A DNA stretch of 64,000 bases from an uncultured Eubacteriales bacterium. GTDB lineage: Bacteria; Bacillota; Clostridia; Lachnospirales; Lachnospiraceae. Made by a program: the position numbers and the translations under genes. Of the stretch, positions 16,772 to 24,947 are shown one piece after another. Below the pieces are notes generated by a model. The model was not told where the DNA came from, searched no databases, and worked only from the letters and a program-made list of their open reading frames with translations. Every line of letters starts with the position of its first letter. Position 1 is the stretch's first letter. The DNA lies in the NCBI GenBank assembly GCA_900539455.1, contig UQCD01000005.1, positions 35,078-99,077 on the forward strand, in the 5' to 3' direction.

Positions 16772-17692
16772 ATGTATTACTATAAAATTTATGGTCTATA
16801 TGTTGAAGCTGATTACCAATTCAAAGAGCTTTTTCCTATAGACAAACCTTTACACATCGACATTTATATAAAAAATACTGACTTATCTCATATTCTTAAA
16901 CCAGACCACACCCCAAATGCTGATGATAAGTTTTGTCATATATGCGACTACAAGGATAATGCTATTACTTATATTTTCCCTTATCAGGGTGTGTTTATAG
17001 CAAAGGACGCAAATACTATTCAGTATTATCTTACTCCTTCCTGTAGTCATATTTTTGCTACTCATTTTATGCTTTGCTTTTGCTTTGGAGCATTGTTAAG
17101 GCAAAGAAATACCCTTGCCCTTCATGGCAGTGGTATTATATATAAGAATAAAATGTTGTCTATTAGTGGGGAAAGTGGCTCTGGAAAATCCTCATTGGCA
17201 GATAGTTTGCTCTCTAAGGGCGGACATTTTCTGGCTGATGATGCCATTGCACTATCTATTGAAACAGCAAATAATCATACTGTATTCATTGCTAACCCTA
17301 CTATGCCTTTTAGAAAGCTGTGTATTGATGCTCTTAAGGACTATGATTTAAGCAGGCTTATAAAGCTTGAATCTACCGAAAAGAATAAATATGCTATGCC
17401 AATTTCTAAGGCAGATTTTTATAATATAAAAACACCCCTTGACGGAATTTTTATTATAGAAAAAGCCTCTGTGAAAACTCCAACTATTAGAGAAATTACT
17501 GGTGCAGATAAGCTTACCTACATTACTAAAAACCTTTATCAACGAAAAATATATGATAATCTAGGCTTAAAAAAAGAAATATTTACTAAATGTATTCTTT
17601 TGGCTAATTGTGTACCTGTATATGTTATCAGCAGACCTTTAACCGGCTATACAGTTGATGAACAAATACAGCTAATTGAGAAGGTTATCTAG
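16772..17692 (+). CDS. lasso precursor kinase (HPr-kinase-like, PadeK/ThcoK type)
   Basis: Protein of 306 residues whose C-terminal two thirds resemble the HPr kinase P-loop domain: A-L-H-G-S-G-I (116-121), Walker A G-E-S-G-S-G-K-S (133-140) and L-A-D-D (154-157), where HPrK has catalytic acidic residues. HPrK homologues in paeninodin-type clusters (PadeK, ThcoK) phosphorylate the C-terminal Ser hydroxyl of the lasso precursor, and the precursor here ends in Ser50. This is not the housekeeping HPr kinase: position, divergence and the lasso context argue against that. The start follows AAGGA. It is convergent with the B2 gene, with 25 bases between the stops. Confidence 0.86.
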   Translation: MYYYKIYGLYVEADYQFKELFPIDKPLHIDIYIKNTDLSHILKPDHTPNADDKFCHICDYKDNAITYIFPYQGVFIAKDANTIQYYLTPSCSHIFATHFMLCFCFGALLRQRNTLALHGSGIIYKNKMLSISGESGSGKSSLADSLLSKGGHFLADDAIALSIETANNHTVFIANPTMPFRKLCIDALKDYDLSRLIKLESTEKNKYAMPISKADFYNIKTPLDGIFIIEKASVKTPTIREITGADKLTYITKNLYQRKIYDNLGLKKEIFTKCILLANCVPVYVISRPLTGYTVDEQIQLIEKVI

Positions 17693-17717
17693 GAGTATAT
17701 ATCGCTGATTTTTAGGA

Positions 17718-18146
17718 CTATTTAAGAAAATATGCCACTACAGCATAGCCTTCTCCATTGCCCCCTGTTACATATACTTCACCACACCTTAACCAGGCAT
17801 GTGCATCTATTTTTCCATTTTCATCAGGCTTACAGCCTAAATATAGAGTTGTCTTAATTTTCTTCTTTGACATAAGCTTTTGAGCTGTTAAGGCTCTTAC
17901 CAAGCATTTATCCTTTGTTTTGCCACACACCTGATTAACACAATATGACACCTCTCTTGCATATCTGTAATTTTCCACAGTATCTACTGGTGGCGACTGC
18001 TCCTTATACTTTCCCCATAGTGTTTCAAATTGTTTTGCCTCTAGGCTCCATACCTGATTTTTATATTTTCTGGCATATATGTATGTAAGTATGGTCAATT
18101 TTTTATGCTCATTATATTTTATAAAATTATAGATTTTTTTTAACAT
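17718..18146 (-). CDS. lasso peptide B2 leader protease
   Basis: Transglutaminase-fold cysteine protease of 142 residues that cuts the leader from the precursor when guided by B1. The catalytic Cys lies in K-C-L-V-R-A-L (C81) and the His in D-A-H-A-W-L-R (H116), both in the family positions, followed by G-E-V-Y-V-T-G-G. It has no membrane segment. GGAG precedes the ATG at 18146. It lies on the opposite strand from precursor and cyclase, so its expression is separate. The third member of the triad is not obvious by eye. Confidence 0.85.
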   Translation of the reverse strand: MLKKIYNFIKYNEHKKLTILTYIYARKYKNQVWSLEAKQFETLWGKYKEQSPPVDTVENYRYAREVSYCVNQVCGKTKDKCLVRALTAQKLMSKKKIKTTLYLGCKPDENGKIDAHAWLRCGEVYVTGGNGEGYAVVAYFLK

Positions 18147-18367
18147 CTATTCTCCTACCAGCCTGTTTATTTTTCTAAAATTACAAAACTGAATAGTTTT
18201 TATTATATACTTTTTTGATTATAAACCGTAGTATATGATAAACTATTTATTTTATTTAATAGGTAAATTATATCATAAATCTACTTGTTTTACTTACTAA
18301 ATGAAACATAGCTTAATTACTTATTTCATTTATCATATGAAATATAGCTTGATTTTATTTTAACATC

Positions 18368-19012
18368 TTAATAAAATCCAAAAAATTCTAATATTTTAAA
18401 ACGATAGGTTGTATCCTCATAGGTATTAGTTATTACTTTATACTCATCCTCATCAAGCACATTTTCCAAAAGCTTCTTCGATTTATCTGGTACAACGCCA
18501 TGTATATTTTCTGTAAAACAAAGTGGTGGATATAAAATGCACCACCAATTTGTTCCTCTTGCAGCTCCAATTTCAATTTCAAATGCCTCATATTCCCCTG
18601 GTGGTAAAATTATATCCCCGTATGCTTTTGTAGGAAAATACGAATATGTAAGTTTTGCACTAACCTCATAGTCATAGCCGTCATTATGTATTACCTCTGC
18701 TGCCAGCTTTTTTATTTCCTCTCTTTGATTATTTAATATTTCTCTGGTTTCATTAATATCTGTAGAATTTTCCAGCAATAGGGAAATGTAGTCCACCACT
18801 GCCTTTTTTACTTTTATTTTCAACTGATAGTCATTGTCACTATCACTATTGGCAATTACATGAAAACGCACTATCTTTTCTGCTATTTCCTTTTGCATTT
18901 TTTCTATGTCTACTTTATTATCGCTTGTTTTATATGTAATTATAATACCTACCAGAAATGCAATTATTAATATTACCCTTTTTACTCTAAGTCTTGATTT
19001 TAAAATTTTCAT
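18368..19012 (-). CDS. spoIIR: stage II sporulation protein R
   Basis: Secreted forespore signalling protein that triggers SpoIIGA processing of pro-SigE in the mother cell. It has one N-terminal hydrophobic segment (about 10-28 from the chosen start). Signatures include R-F-H-V-I-A-N-S-D-S near residue 50 and W-W-C-I-L-Y-P-P-L-C-F near 175. I start at 19012 (M-K-I-L-K-S-R) because TAGGAG lies upstream; the longer open frame to 19108 has no ribosome site and runs through the promoter region. Confidence 0.94.
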   Translation of the reverse strand: MKILKSRLRVKRVILIIAFLVGIIITYKTSDNKVDIEKMQKEIAEKIVRFHVIANSDSDNDYQLKIKVKKAVVDYISLLLENSTDINETREILNNQREEIKKLAAEVIHNDGYDYEVSAKLTYSYFPTKAYGDIILPPGEYEAFEIEIGAARGTNWWCILYPPLCFTENIHGVVPDKSKKLLENVLDEDEYKVITNTYEDTTYRFKILEFFGFY

Positions 19013-19067
19013 TTTACACTCTCCTATATTATCCTTTGCAAGCGCTTGTATTTTAATTGTACCCACA

Positions 19068-19077
19068 TATTTTTTCC
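19068..19077 (-). promoter_or_regulatory. possible SigF -10 element of spoIIR
   Basis: Read on the minus strand, GGAAAAAATA matches the SigF/SigG -10 consensus GGNRANANTR exactly and lies about 56 bases before the spoIIR start. No convincing -35 (GYATA) is seen at the right distance, so this is weak. Confidence 0.3.
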
Positions 19078-19184
19078 TCATACATATTTTGCCGGAATAT
19101 TTTTTCATATTTTTTTGATTTCTGCATAAAATTTATTGATACATAATTCGAGTACCTGTAGTGCTTATACATATTGGAGGTTAT

Positions 19185-20735
19185 ATGGAGTTAGTTAAGG
19201 AAAATATTCATATGAGCCAAATTAAAAAAATGGTTAATATGCAAATGACTTTAGAAGATGATTTTAATGTATCTGATGTAATGCCTGATATTGACTATAT
19301 TATTGCAAGTGACGCCAATATTACAATGGACAATATAAAAGTCCTAAATGGCAGAGTTATTATAAAAGGAAAATTAAATTTTAAACTGCTTTATTCAACA
19401 CTTGATACATCTTCTCTTTACAAAATGACTGGATTTATTCCTATTGATGAAACTATGAATTGCGATGAGCTTAACGAAAATGACTGTGTTACTATAAAAT
19501 ACGATTTAGATGATATTAATATTGGAGTTATTAATTCAAGAAAAATAAGTGTCAAGGCTCTGGTCACCTTTACAATTCAAAGCGAAAATATTTACGATAT
19601 TGAAACTGCCTCTGATATAAAGGGTGATAATGTCTATACTCAGAAGAATATTATTGATGTAACAAAATTAACGGAATGTAAAAAGGATATTTTTAGAATT
19701 AAAGACTCTGTGGAACTGCCAGCGTCGCTTCCTATTGTGACCACTTTTCTTTGGGATGAAACCCGCTTAAAGAATATTACAACCAAGTTAAGCGAAAACA
19801 CCCTATTAATTTCCGGCGAAATCACTTCCTGCCTTATTTATCAATCTGATGATAATCCGTCTGTTTTATGGCATGAGGTTAATATTCCCTTTAATGGAAG
19901 CATTCCATTAAGTGGCGTAGACGAGAGTATGATTCCTGATATAGAGGTATCAATGTCCTCAAAGGATATTAATGTAAAGGCTGACAGTGACGGAGAGGAA
20001 CGCATATTTGAGTTTGATATTGTATTAAACCTGAATATTAAAGTCTATAAGGAATTAACCCTTAATTATTTATGTGATTTATATTCCAATAAAGTATCTC
20101 TTACTCCTACCTTTAATAGGGTTACATATAATCAATTAATTATAAAAAATGTATCTAAATGTAAGGTTACTGATAAACTTAAAATAGATATGGACTCTGG
20201 TCACATTCTGCAGATTTGTGGTAGTGAGGGCGAGGTCAAAGCCGAGCTTATGACTACTGTAAGTGATGGTATAAAGGTTGAAGGTGTAATTGTAGTAAAT
20301 CTTCTTGCCATTACCGACAATGATAAGTCACCAATTAAGGTTATTAAAGAGGTTGTTCCTTTTACCCACACTATAGAGGCTTCTAATGTAAATGAACATT
20401 CTCTTATTAATATTCGACCTACCTTAGAACAGCTTACCTGCACAATGGCAAATGGCAATGAAATTGAGGTTAAGGCAACTGCCTCCTTAGACACACTTGT
20501 TCTAGGTACACACAATGCCAATATTATTACTGATATTACCGAAAGTCCCCTTGATATGTCAAAGCTTCAAGCCCTGCCAGGACTTATGGGTTATAGAGTT
20601 AAAGAAGATGATACACTTTTTAGCATTGCCAAAGAATTTTCATCAACTGTACCTCAAATAAAAGAAATGAACAATCTTACCTCGGAGCATTTAGATACAG
20701 GAAAATTCCTGCTTATTGTTAAAAATGTTTCTTAG
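19185..20735 (+). CDS. sipL: SipL-like spore coat morphogenetic protein (SPOCS repeats plus LysM)
   Basis: Protein of about 516 residues with repeated SPOCS (DUF3794) domains over most of its length and a C-terminal LysM domain (about 465-512: Y-R-V-K-E-D-D-T-L-F-S-I-A-K-E-F). This is the architecture of Clostridioides difficile SipL, whose LysM binds SpoIVA to encase the forespore in coat. The start M-E-L-V-K-E-N follows GGAGG. It is divergent from spoIIR. In other Clostridia it is made in the mother cell under SigE; I see no firm SigE promoter here. Confidence 0.88.
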   Translation: MELVKENIHMSQIKKMVNMQMTLEDDFNVSDVMPDIDYIIASDANITMDNIKVLNGRVIIKGKLNFKLLYSTLDTSSLYKMTGFIPIDETMNCDELNENDCVTIKYDLDDINIGVINSRKISVKALVTFTIQSENIYDIETASDIKGDNVYTQKNIIDVTKLTECKKDIFRIKDSVELPASLPIVTTFLWDETRLKNITTKLSENTLLISGEITSCLIYQSDDNPSVLWHEVNIPFNGSIPLSGVDESMIPDIEVSMSSKDINVKADSDGEERIFEFDIVLNLNIKVYKELTLNYLCDLYSNKVSLTPTFNRVTYNQLIIKNVSKCKVTDKLKIDMDSGHILQICGSEGEVKAELMTTVSDGIKVEGVIVVNLLAITDNDKSPIKVIKEVVPFTHTIEASNVNEHSLINIRPTLEQLTCTMANGNEIEVKATASLDTLVLGTHNANIITDITESPLDMSKLQALPGLMGYRVKEDDTLFSIAKEFSSTVPQIKEMNNLTSEHLDTGKFLLIVKNVS

Positions 20736-20739
20736 AAAA

Positions 20740-20772
20740 ACAGCCCTATAACAGGTAATGCTATAGGGCTGT
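20740..20772 (+). terminator. rho-independent terminator after sipL
   Basis: ACAGCCCTATA and TATAGGGCTGT form a perfect 11-bp stem with an 11-base loop, followed by AATTTAAT. It also faces the end of the lipoprotein operon. Confidence 0.78.
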
Positions 20773-20794
20773 AATTTAATCAAATTTTGGGGAA

Positions 20795-20851
20795 GTGTTC
20801 GTACAGCCTGCTAATAATAATGTCACAGCAGCCACTATATATTTTCTTCAT
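20795..20851 (-). pseudogene. decayed start of a sixth lipoprotein paralogue
   Basis: Read on the minus strand, this stretch and the bases up to the 20874 gene match the 5' end of the 23326 lipoprotein: the same intergenic tract, ATG-AAG-AAA, and the coding for A-A-V-T-L-L-L-A-G-C-T. A loss of several bases after codon three puts the lipobox out of frame, and nothing recognisable follows before the sipL terminator. It is a remnant of a further tandem copy. Confidence 0.7.
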
Positions 20852-20873
20852 CTGTCTGCCTTTCTTAAAATGT

Positions 20874-21656
20874 TTAGTATATATACGCATCTATATCTTC
20901 TACAACATTTCCATTTCCAACATCATAGATATACTTTTCTTTACTTTTTTGTGTAATAAAATTACACATTTCGCTATCTTCAATTATCTCCACATTCTCA
21001 TCTTGTATATAATTTTGAAGCCACTCTTTTGCCTCCATATCTCCAGCCCATATATAATATATAAATTTAATCTTTTCTCCTTCAAATTCTATCTTTCCCC
21101 CACCTTGATATTCTACATCATTATCCAAGTATAAGTTTTCTGAATTCCATAAGAAATATTCTGATGTATCAAGGCTAACGATTTTATTACATTGATAGCC
21201 ATATACCTTTCCGTTATAGTATCTAAATATTAATGATGTAGTATCGTTCAGGTCTAAATGTCCTTCATTATATTTCAAATTTCTAATTGTTATCCATACT
21301 TGCCTATTAACATTATTTTCCATATCTAACATTATAAAATTCCCCCAGCCTATATTTGCATTATTATTTCCCAAAAAGTAATGCAAATCATTTCTATAGG
21401 TTTCTTTATATCCATTGTTTACATCTATGTATGGGCGTTCGTTTTTCAGCACCTCTCTTATTGCTATTGCCGCCTCCGTTGGCTCTGGTGTATTCGGGGT
21501 TGTTTCTTCTGTGGGAATATTCTTTGTTGTGTTTTCTAACTTAGTTGTTTGTTTTGAAGCTTTTGTTGTTGTTTGTGTGGCACTATTTTGTGTATTTTCC
21601 TTGCAACCTACCAGCAAAATCATCGTTATAAATAATATGTATATATACTTCTTCAT
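20874..21656 (-). CDS. paralogous lipoprotein, copy 1 (operon-distal)
   Basis: Lipoprotein of 260 residues, last of five tandem paralogues. Signal peptide with lipobox L-L-V-G-C (Cys18), then a Thr-rich linker to about residue 55. The shared domain begins P-E-P-T-E-A-A and continues with I-R-E-V-L-K-N-E-R-P, N-N-A-N-I-G-W-G-N-F, Y-G-Y-Q-C and G-G-G-K-I-E-F, ending I-D-A-Y-I-Y. The acidic loop after N-I-G-W is D-M-E-N-N-V-N-R, which has lost the calcium-loop look of its sisters. AGGAG precedes the start. Function unknown; anchored on the outer membrane face. Confidence 0.82.
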   Translation of the reverse strand: MKKYIYILFITMILLVGCKENTQNSATQTTTKASKQTTKLENTTKNIPTEETTPNTPEPTEAAIAIREVLKNERPYIDVNNGYKETYRNDLHYFLGNNNANIGWGNFIMLDMENNVNRQVWITIRNLKYNEGHLDLNDTTSLIFRYYNGKVYGYQCNKIVSLDTSEYFLWNSENLYLDNDVEYQGGGKIEFEGEKIKFIYYIWAGDMEAKEWLQNYIQDENVEIIEDSEMCNFITQKSKEKYIYDVGNGNVVEDIDAYIY

Positions 21657-21673
21657 CTATTTACTCCTTTTGG

Positions 21674-22453
21674 TTAATATATGTACTTGTCTATATCTTC
21701 ATTTAGATTACTATCTCCTGCATCATATATATTTTTGTCATCGCATTTCTGGATAGCAAATTCATTTTTTTGACTATCTTCTATTATTTCTATATTCTCA
21801 TCAGTTACTATATTTTCTAACCATTCTTTTTGGATTTTATTACCTTCTGATACATAAAAAATATATTTGATTTTTTCACCATCAAATTCTATCTTTCCGC
21901 CTCCATTATATTCCAAATTATCTACCTGATGTAAATATACTGAATCCCATATAAAATATTCATCATTTCTTAATGATACAATTTTGCTACACTGATACCC
22001 ATATACTTGTCCATTATAATATCTAAATAACATTCTTGTTGTATCATTTATATCTACCTTATTTCTGTCATATTTAAGATTTCTTACTGTAATTTTAACT
22101 TCTCTTTTCCCATCATTTCCTATGTCTAGCATTGTAAAAGTCCACCAGCCAATATTTGCATTATTATCTCCTTGAAAATAACTATAGTCATCCTTATATA
22201 CCTCTTTATAACCATTGTTTGCATCTAAGAATGGACGCTCATTTTTTAATACTGCTCTTATTGCCAATGCTGCTTCTGTTGGTTCTGGTGTATTCGTGAT
22301 TGTTTCTTCTGTTGTAATATCTTTTGTCGTGGTTTCTGTTTGGGATGTTTGTTGGTTTCCCTTTGTTGTGGGTTGATTATTGTTATTATTAGTACCATTC
22401 GTACAACCTACTAATAATAGTGCTAAAGCAACCACTATATATTTTTTCTTCAT
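21674..22453 (-). CDS. paralogous lipoprotein, copy 2
   Basis: Member of the five-copy lipoprotein array (259 residues from the chosen start). Lipobox L-L-V-G-C-T, Asn/Thr-rich linker, then the common domain. The loop after N-I-G-W-W reads D-I-G-N-D-G-K-R-E, resembling an EF-hand or dockerin-like calcium loop. I start at 22453 (M-K-K-K-Y-I-V-V), preceded by AAAGG; a longer frame to 22492 overlaps the upstream gene and has no signal-peptide logic. The Q-K-C-D-D...Y-D-A-G-D-S-N tail is shared with copy 3. Confidence 0.8.
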   Translation of the reverse strand: MKKKYIVVALALLLVGCTNGTNNNNNQPTTKGNQQTSQTETTTKDITTEETITNTPEPTEAALAIRAVLKNERPFLDANNGYKEVYKDDYSYFQGDNNANIGWWTFTMLDIGNDGKREVKITVRNLKYDRNKVDINDTTRMLFRYYNGQVYGYQCSKIVSLRNDEYFIWDSVYLHQVDNLEYNGGGKIEFDGEKIKYIFYVSEGNKIQKEWLENIVTDENIEIIEDSQKNEFAIQKCDDKNIYDAGDSNLNEDIDKYIY

Positions 22454-22475
22454 CTGTCTACCTTTCTTAAAATGT

Positions 22476-23276
22476 TTAGTATATATACGCATCTATATCC
22501 TCCAATAAGTTAGAATCTCCTGCATCATATTTATTTCTATCATCACATTTTTGAATACATAAAACATTCATTTTACTATCTTCTATTACTTCTATATTCA
22601 TATTTTGCATTAAAGCCTCAAGCCATTTTTTTGCCTCTATGTCCCCATCAGATGTATAATAAATAAACTTTATTTTCTCTCCGTCAAATTCTATTTTTCC
22701 TCCCCCTTTATACTTTATACCATTTTCTAAATACAAATTTTCTGAATCCCATATAAAATATTCATCATTTCTAAGTGAAGTTATCTTGCTACACTGATAC
22801 CCATATACTTTTCCATTATAATATCTAAATATCATTCTTGTTGTATCATTTATATCTATCTTATTTCCGTCATATTTAAGATTTCTTACTGTAATCTTTA
22901 TCTCTCTATTTCCATCATTATTTATATCAAGCATAGTAAAATTTCCCCATCCTATGTTTGCATTATTATTTCCTTGGAAATAACTATAGTCATTTCTATA
23001 GGTTTCCTTATATCCATTATCAGTATCTATAAATGGACGCTCATTTTTTAATACTTCTCTTATTGCTAGTGCTGCCTCCGTTGGCTCTGGTGTAGTTGTG
23101 GTTGTTTCTTCTGTCGTAATTTCCTTTGTTGTGTCAGTATTTACTGTTGAAGTTTGTATTTGAAATGTTTGTTGGTTTTCTTTTGTTGTAGTCTGATTAT
23201 CACTATTAGTTGTATCTTTTGTACAGCCTACTAATAATACAGCTAGAATAATTAATATATACTTTTTACGCTTCAT
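22476..23276 (-). CDS. paralogous lipoprotein, copy 3
   Basis: Lipoprotein of 266 residues in the tandem array. Lipobox L-L-V-G-C-T and a Thr-rich linker of about 45 residues. The loop D-I-N-N-D-G-N-R-E is the clearest calcium-binding-like motif of the set. The domain shares D-N-G-Y-K-E-T-Y-R-N-D-Y-S-Y-F and I-F-R-Y-Y-N-G-K-V-Y-G-Y-Q-C with the others. AAAGGA precedes the start. Copies 2 and 3 are most alike at the C-terminus, suggesting recent duplication. Confidence 0.82.
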   Translation of the reverse strand: MKRKKYILIILAVLLVGCTKDTTNSDNQTTTKENQQTFQIQTSTVNTDTTKEITTEETTTTTPEPTEAALAIREVLKNERPFIDTDNGYKETYRNDYSYFQGNNNANIGWGNFTMLDINNDGNREIKITVRNLKYDGNKIDINDTTRMIFRYYNGKVYGYQCSKITSLRNDEYFIWDSENLYLENGIKYKGGGKIEFDGEKIKFIYYTSDGDIEAKKWLEALMQNMNIEVIEDSKMNVLCIQKCDDRNKYDAGDSNLLEDIDAYIY

Positions 23277-23325
23277 CTAACATTCCTTTCTTTATATTTA
23301 AAATCTATCTGATTACTTATTTTTT

Positions 23326-24111
23326 CTAATATATGTACTTATTTACATCTTCTATGGAATTAGAATCTCCACCTTCATATTTACTTTTTTCCTCACACTT
23401 TTGAATAATAGCATTACATTTTTCTGTGTCCTCTATTATTTCCTTATTTTCATCAGGTATTAAATTTTCTAACCACGCCTTTGCTCCCTTATCTTCACTA
23501 CATACATAATATATAAATTTTATCTTATCTCCTTCAAACTCTATTTTTCCACCACCCTTATATTTATCCTTTGTTTCTGTAAATAAATATTCTGAATCCC
23601 ATATAAAATCCTCATCATCCCTAAGCGAAATAAATTTATTACATTGATAGCCATATACCTTCTCATTATAATATCTAAAAATCAAGATAGTATAATCATT
23701 TATATCAACCTTATTTTCATAATATTTTAGATTTCTTATAATTACCCACGCATCTGTTACTCCATCATTTTCCATATCAAACATTGTAAAACCTGCCCAA
23801 CCTATATTGGCATTATTATCTCCTTGAAAATAACTATAGTCATTTCTATAGGTCTCCTTATATCCATTATCAGTGTCTATAAATGGGCGTTCATTTTTTA
23901 ATACTGCTCTTATTGCTAGTGCCGCCTCCGTTGGCTCTGGTGTATTCGTGGTTGTTTCTTCTGCGGGAATATTATTTGTTGTGGTTTCTATTTGGGATGT
24001 TTGTTGGTTTTCCTTTGTTGTGGGTTGATTATTGTTATTATTAGTACCATTCGTACAACCTGCTAATAATAATGTTACAGCAGCCGCTATAACTATATAC
24101 TTTTTCTTCAT
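23326..24111 (-). CDS. paralogous lipoprotein, copy 4
   Basis: Lipoprotein of 261 residues in the tandem array. Lipobox L-L-A-G-C-T and an Asn/Thr-rich linker nearly identical to that of copy 2, while the domain has drifted more: the loop is D-M-E-N-D-G-V-T-D and the C-terminal half is distinct. This points to recombination between copies. The start at 24111 (M-K-K-K-Y-I-V-I) is preferred over 24150, which would overlap copy 5. The same upstream tract occurs before copy 2 and before the decayed copy. Confidence 0.8.
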   Translation of the reverse strand: MKKKYIVIAAAVTLLLAGCTNGTNNNNNQPTTKENQQTSQIETTTNNIPAEETTTNTPEPTEAALAIRAVLKNERPFIDTDNGYKETYRNDYSYFQGDNNANIGWAGFTMFDMENDGVTDAWVIIRNLKYYENKVDINDYTILIFRYYNEKVYGYQCNKFISLRDDEDFIWDSEYLFTETKDKYKGGGKIEFEGDKIKFIYYVCSEDKGAKAWLENLIPDENKEIIEDTEKCNAIIQKCEEKSKYEGGDSNSIEDVNKYIY

Positions 24112-24133
24112 CTGTCTACCTTTCTTAGAATGT

Positions 24134-24934
24134 TTAGTATATATACGCATCTATATCTTCTCCTGAATTAGAATCGCCAGCAGTATATTCATAATTTTTT
24201 TCATATTCACTCTCGGCATATATACACATATCCTTATCCTCTATTATTTCAATTTCAAAATCTTTTGACATCTTTCTTATCCATTGTTCTGCCTCTACAT
24301 TTTTCTCACTTTCATAATATGTATATTTGATTTTGTTACCCTGAAATTCTATTTTTCCACCACCCTTATATTCTTTGTCTTGCATATAATGAGAATATTT
24401 AGAGTTCCAAATAAAATACTCATTCCTTCCAATTCCAATTCCTTGACTACATTGATACCCATACACTTTACCTTCATAATATCTAAGAATTAAAAAAGTC
24501 TTGTCCTCCAAATTAACATGATTATCATAAACTTTTAAATTGCGTATAATTACACTTACCTCTCTTTGTCTGTCATTATCTACATCAAACATTCCAAAAT
24601 TTCCCCAACCTATATCTACATTATTATTTCCTAAAAAATAACTTAAATCTTTTCTATATGTTTCTTTATATCCATTATTTACATCTATGTACGGACGCTC
24701 ATTTTTTAATACCTCTCTAATTGCTAATGCTGCCTCTGTTGGCTCTGGTGTATTCGTGGTTGTTTCTTCTGTTGTAATATCTTTTTCTGTGTCAGTACTT
24801 TTTGTTGAAGTCTGTATTTGAGATGTTTGTTGATTTTCTTTTGTTATAGATTGACTGTCACTATTATTAGTGTCTTTTATACACCCTACTATTAACATAG
24901 ATATTATCAAAATTACATATATTATTTTTTTCAT
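24134..24934 (-). CDS. paralogous lipoprotein, copy 5 (operon-proximal)
   Basis: First of the five paralogues, 266 residues. Lipobox L-I-V-G-C, Thr-rich linker, then the common domain with the loop D-V-D-N-D-R-Q-R-E (Gly replaced by Arg). The C-terminal third differs most from the other copies. It begins 13 bases after the stop of the lysozyme-like gene with AAAGGA before the ATG, tying the lipoproteins to that gene in one transcript. Confidence 0.82.
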   Translation of the reverse strand: MKKIIYVILIISMLIVGCIKDTNNSDSQSITKENQQTSQIQTSTKSTDTEKDITTEETTTNTPEPTEAALAIREVLKNERPYIDVNNGYKETYRKDLSYFLGNNNVDIGWGNFGMFDVDNDRQREVSVIIRNLKVYDNHVNLEDKTFLILRYYEGKVYGYQCSQGIGIGRNEYFIWNSKYSHYMQDKEYKGGGKIEFQGNKIKYTYYESEKNVEAEQWIRKMSKDFEIEIIEDKDMCIYAESEYEKNYEYTAGDSNSGEDIDAYIY

Positions 24935-24947
24935 TGTTAATTCCTTT

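Noticed and set aside
20787..21134. 115-codon plus-strand frame beyond the sipL terminator
   Set aside because: It lies antisense to the lipoprotein copy and its remnant, is Phe/Ile-rich only because the complement is A/T-rich, and has no ribosome site.
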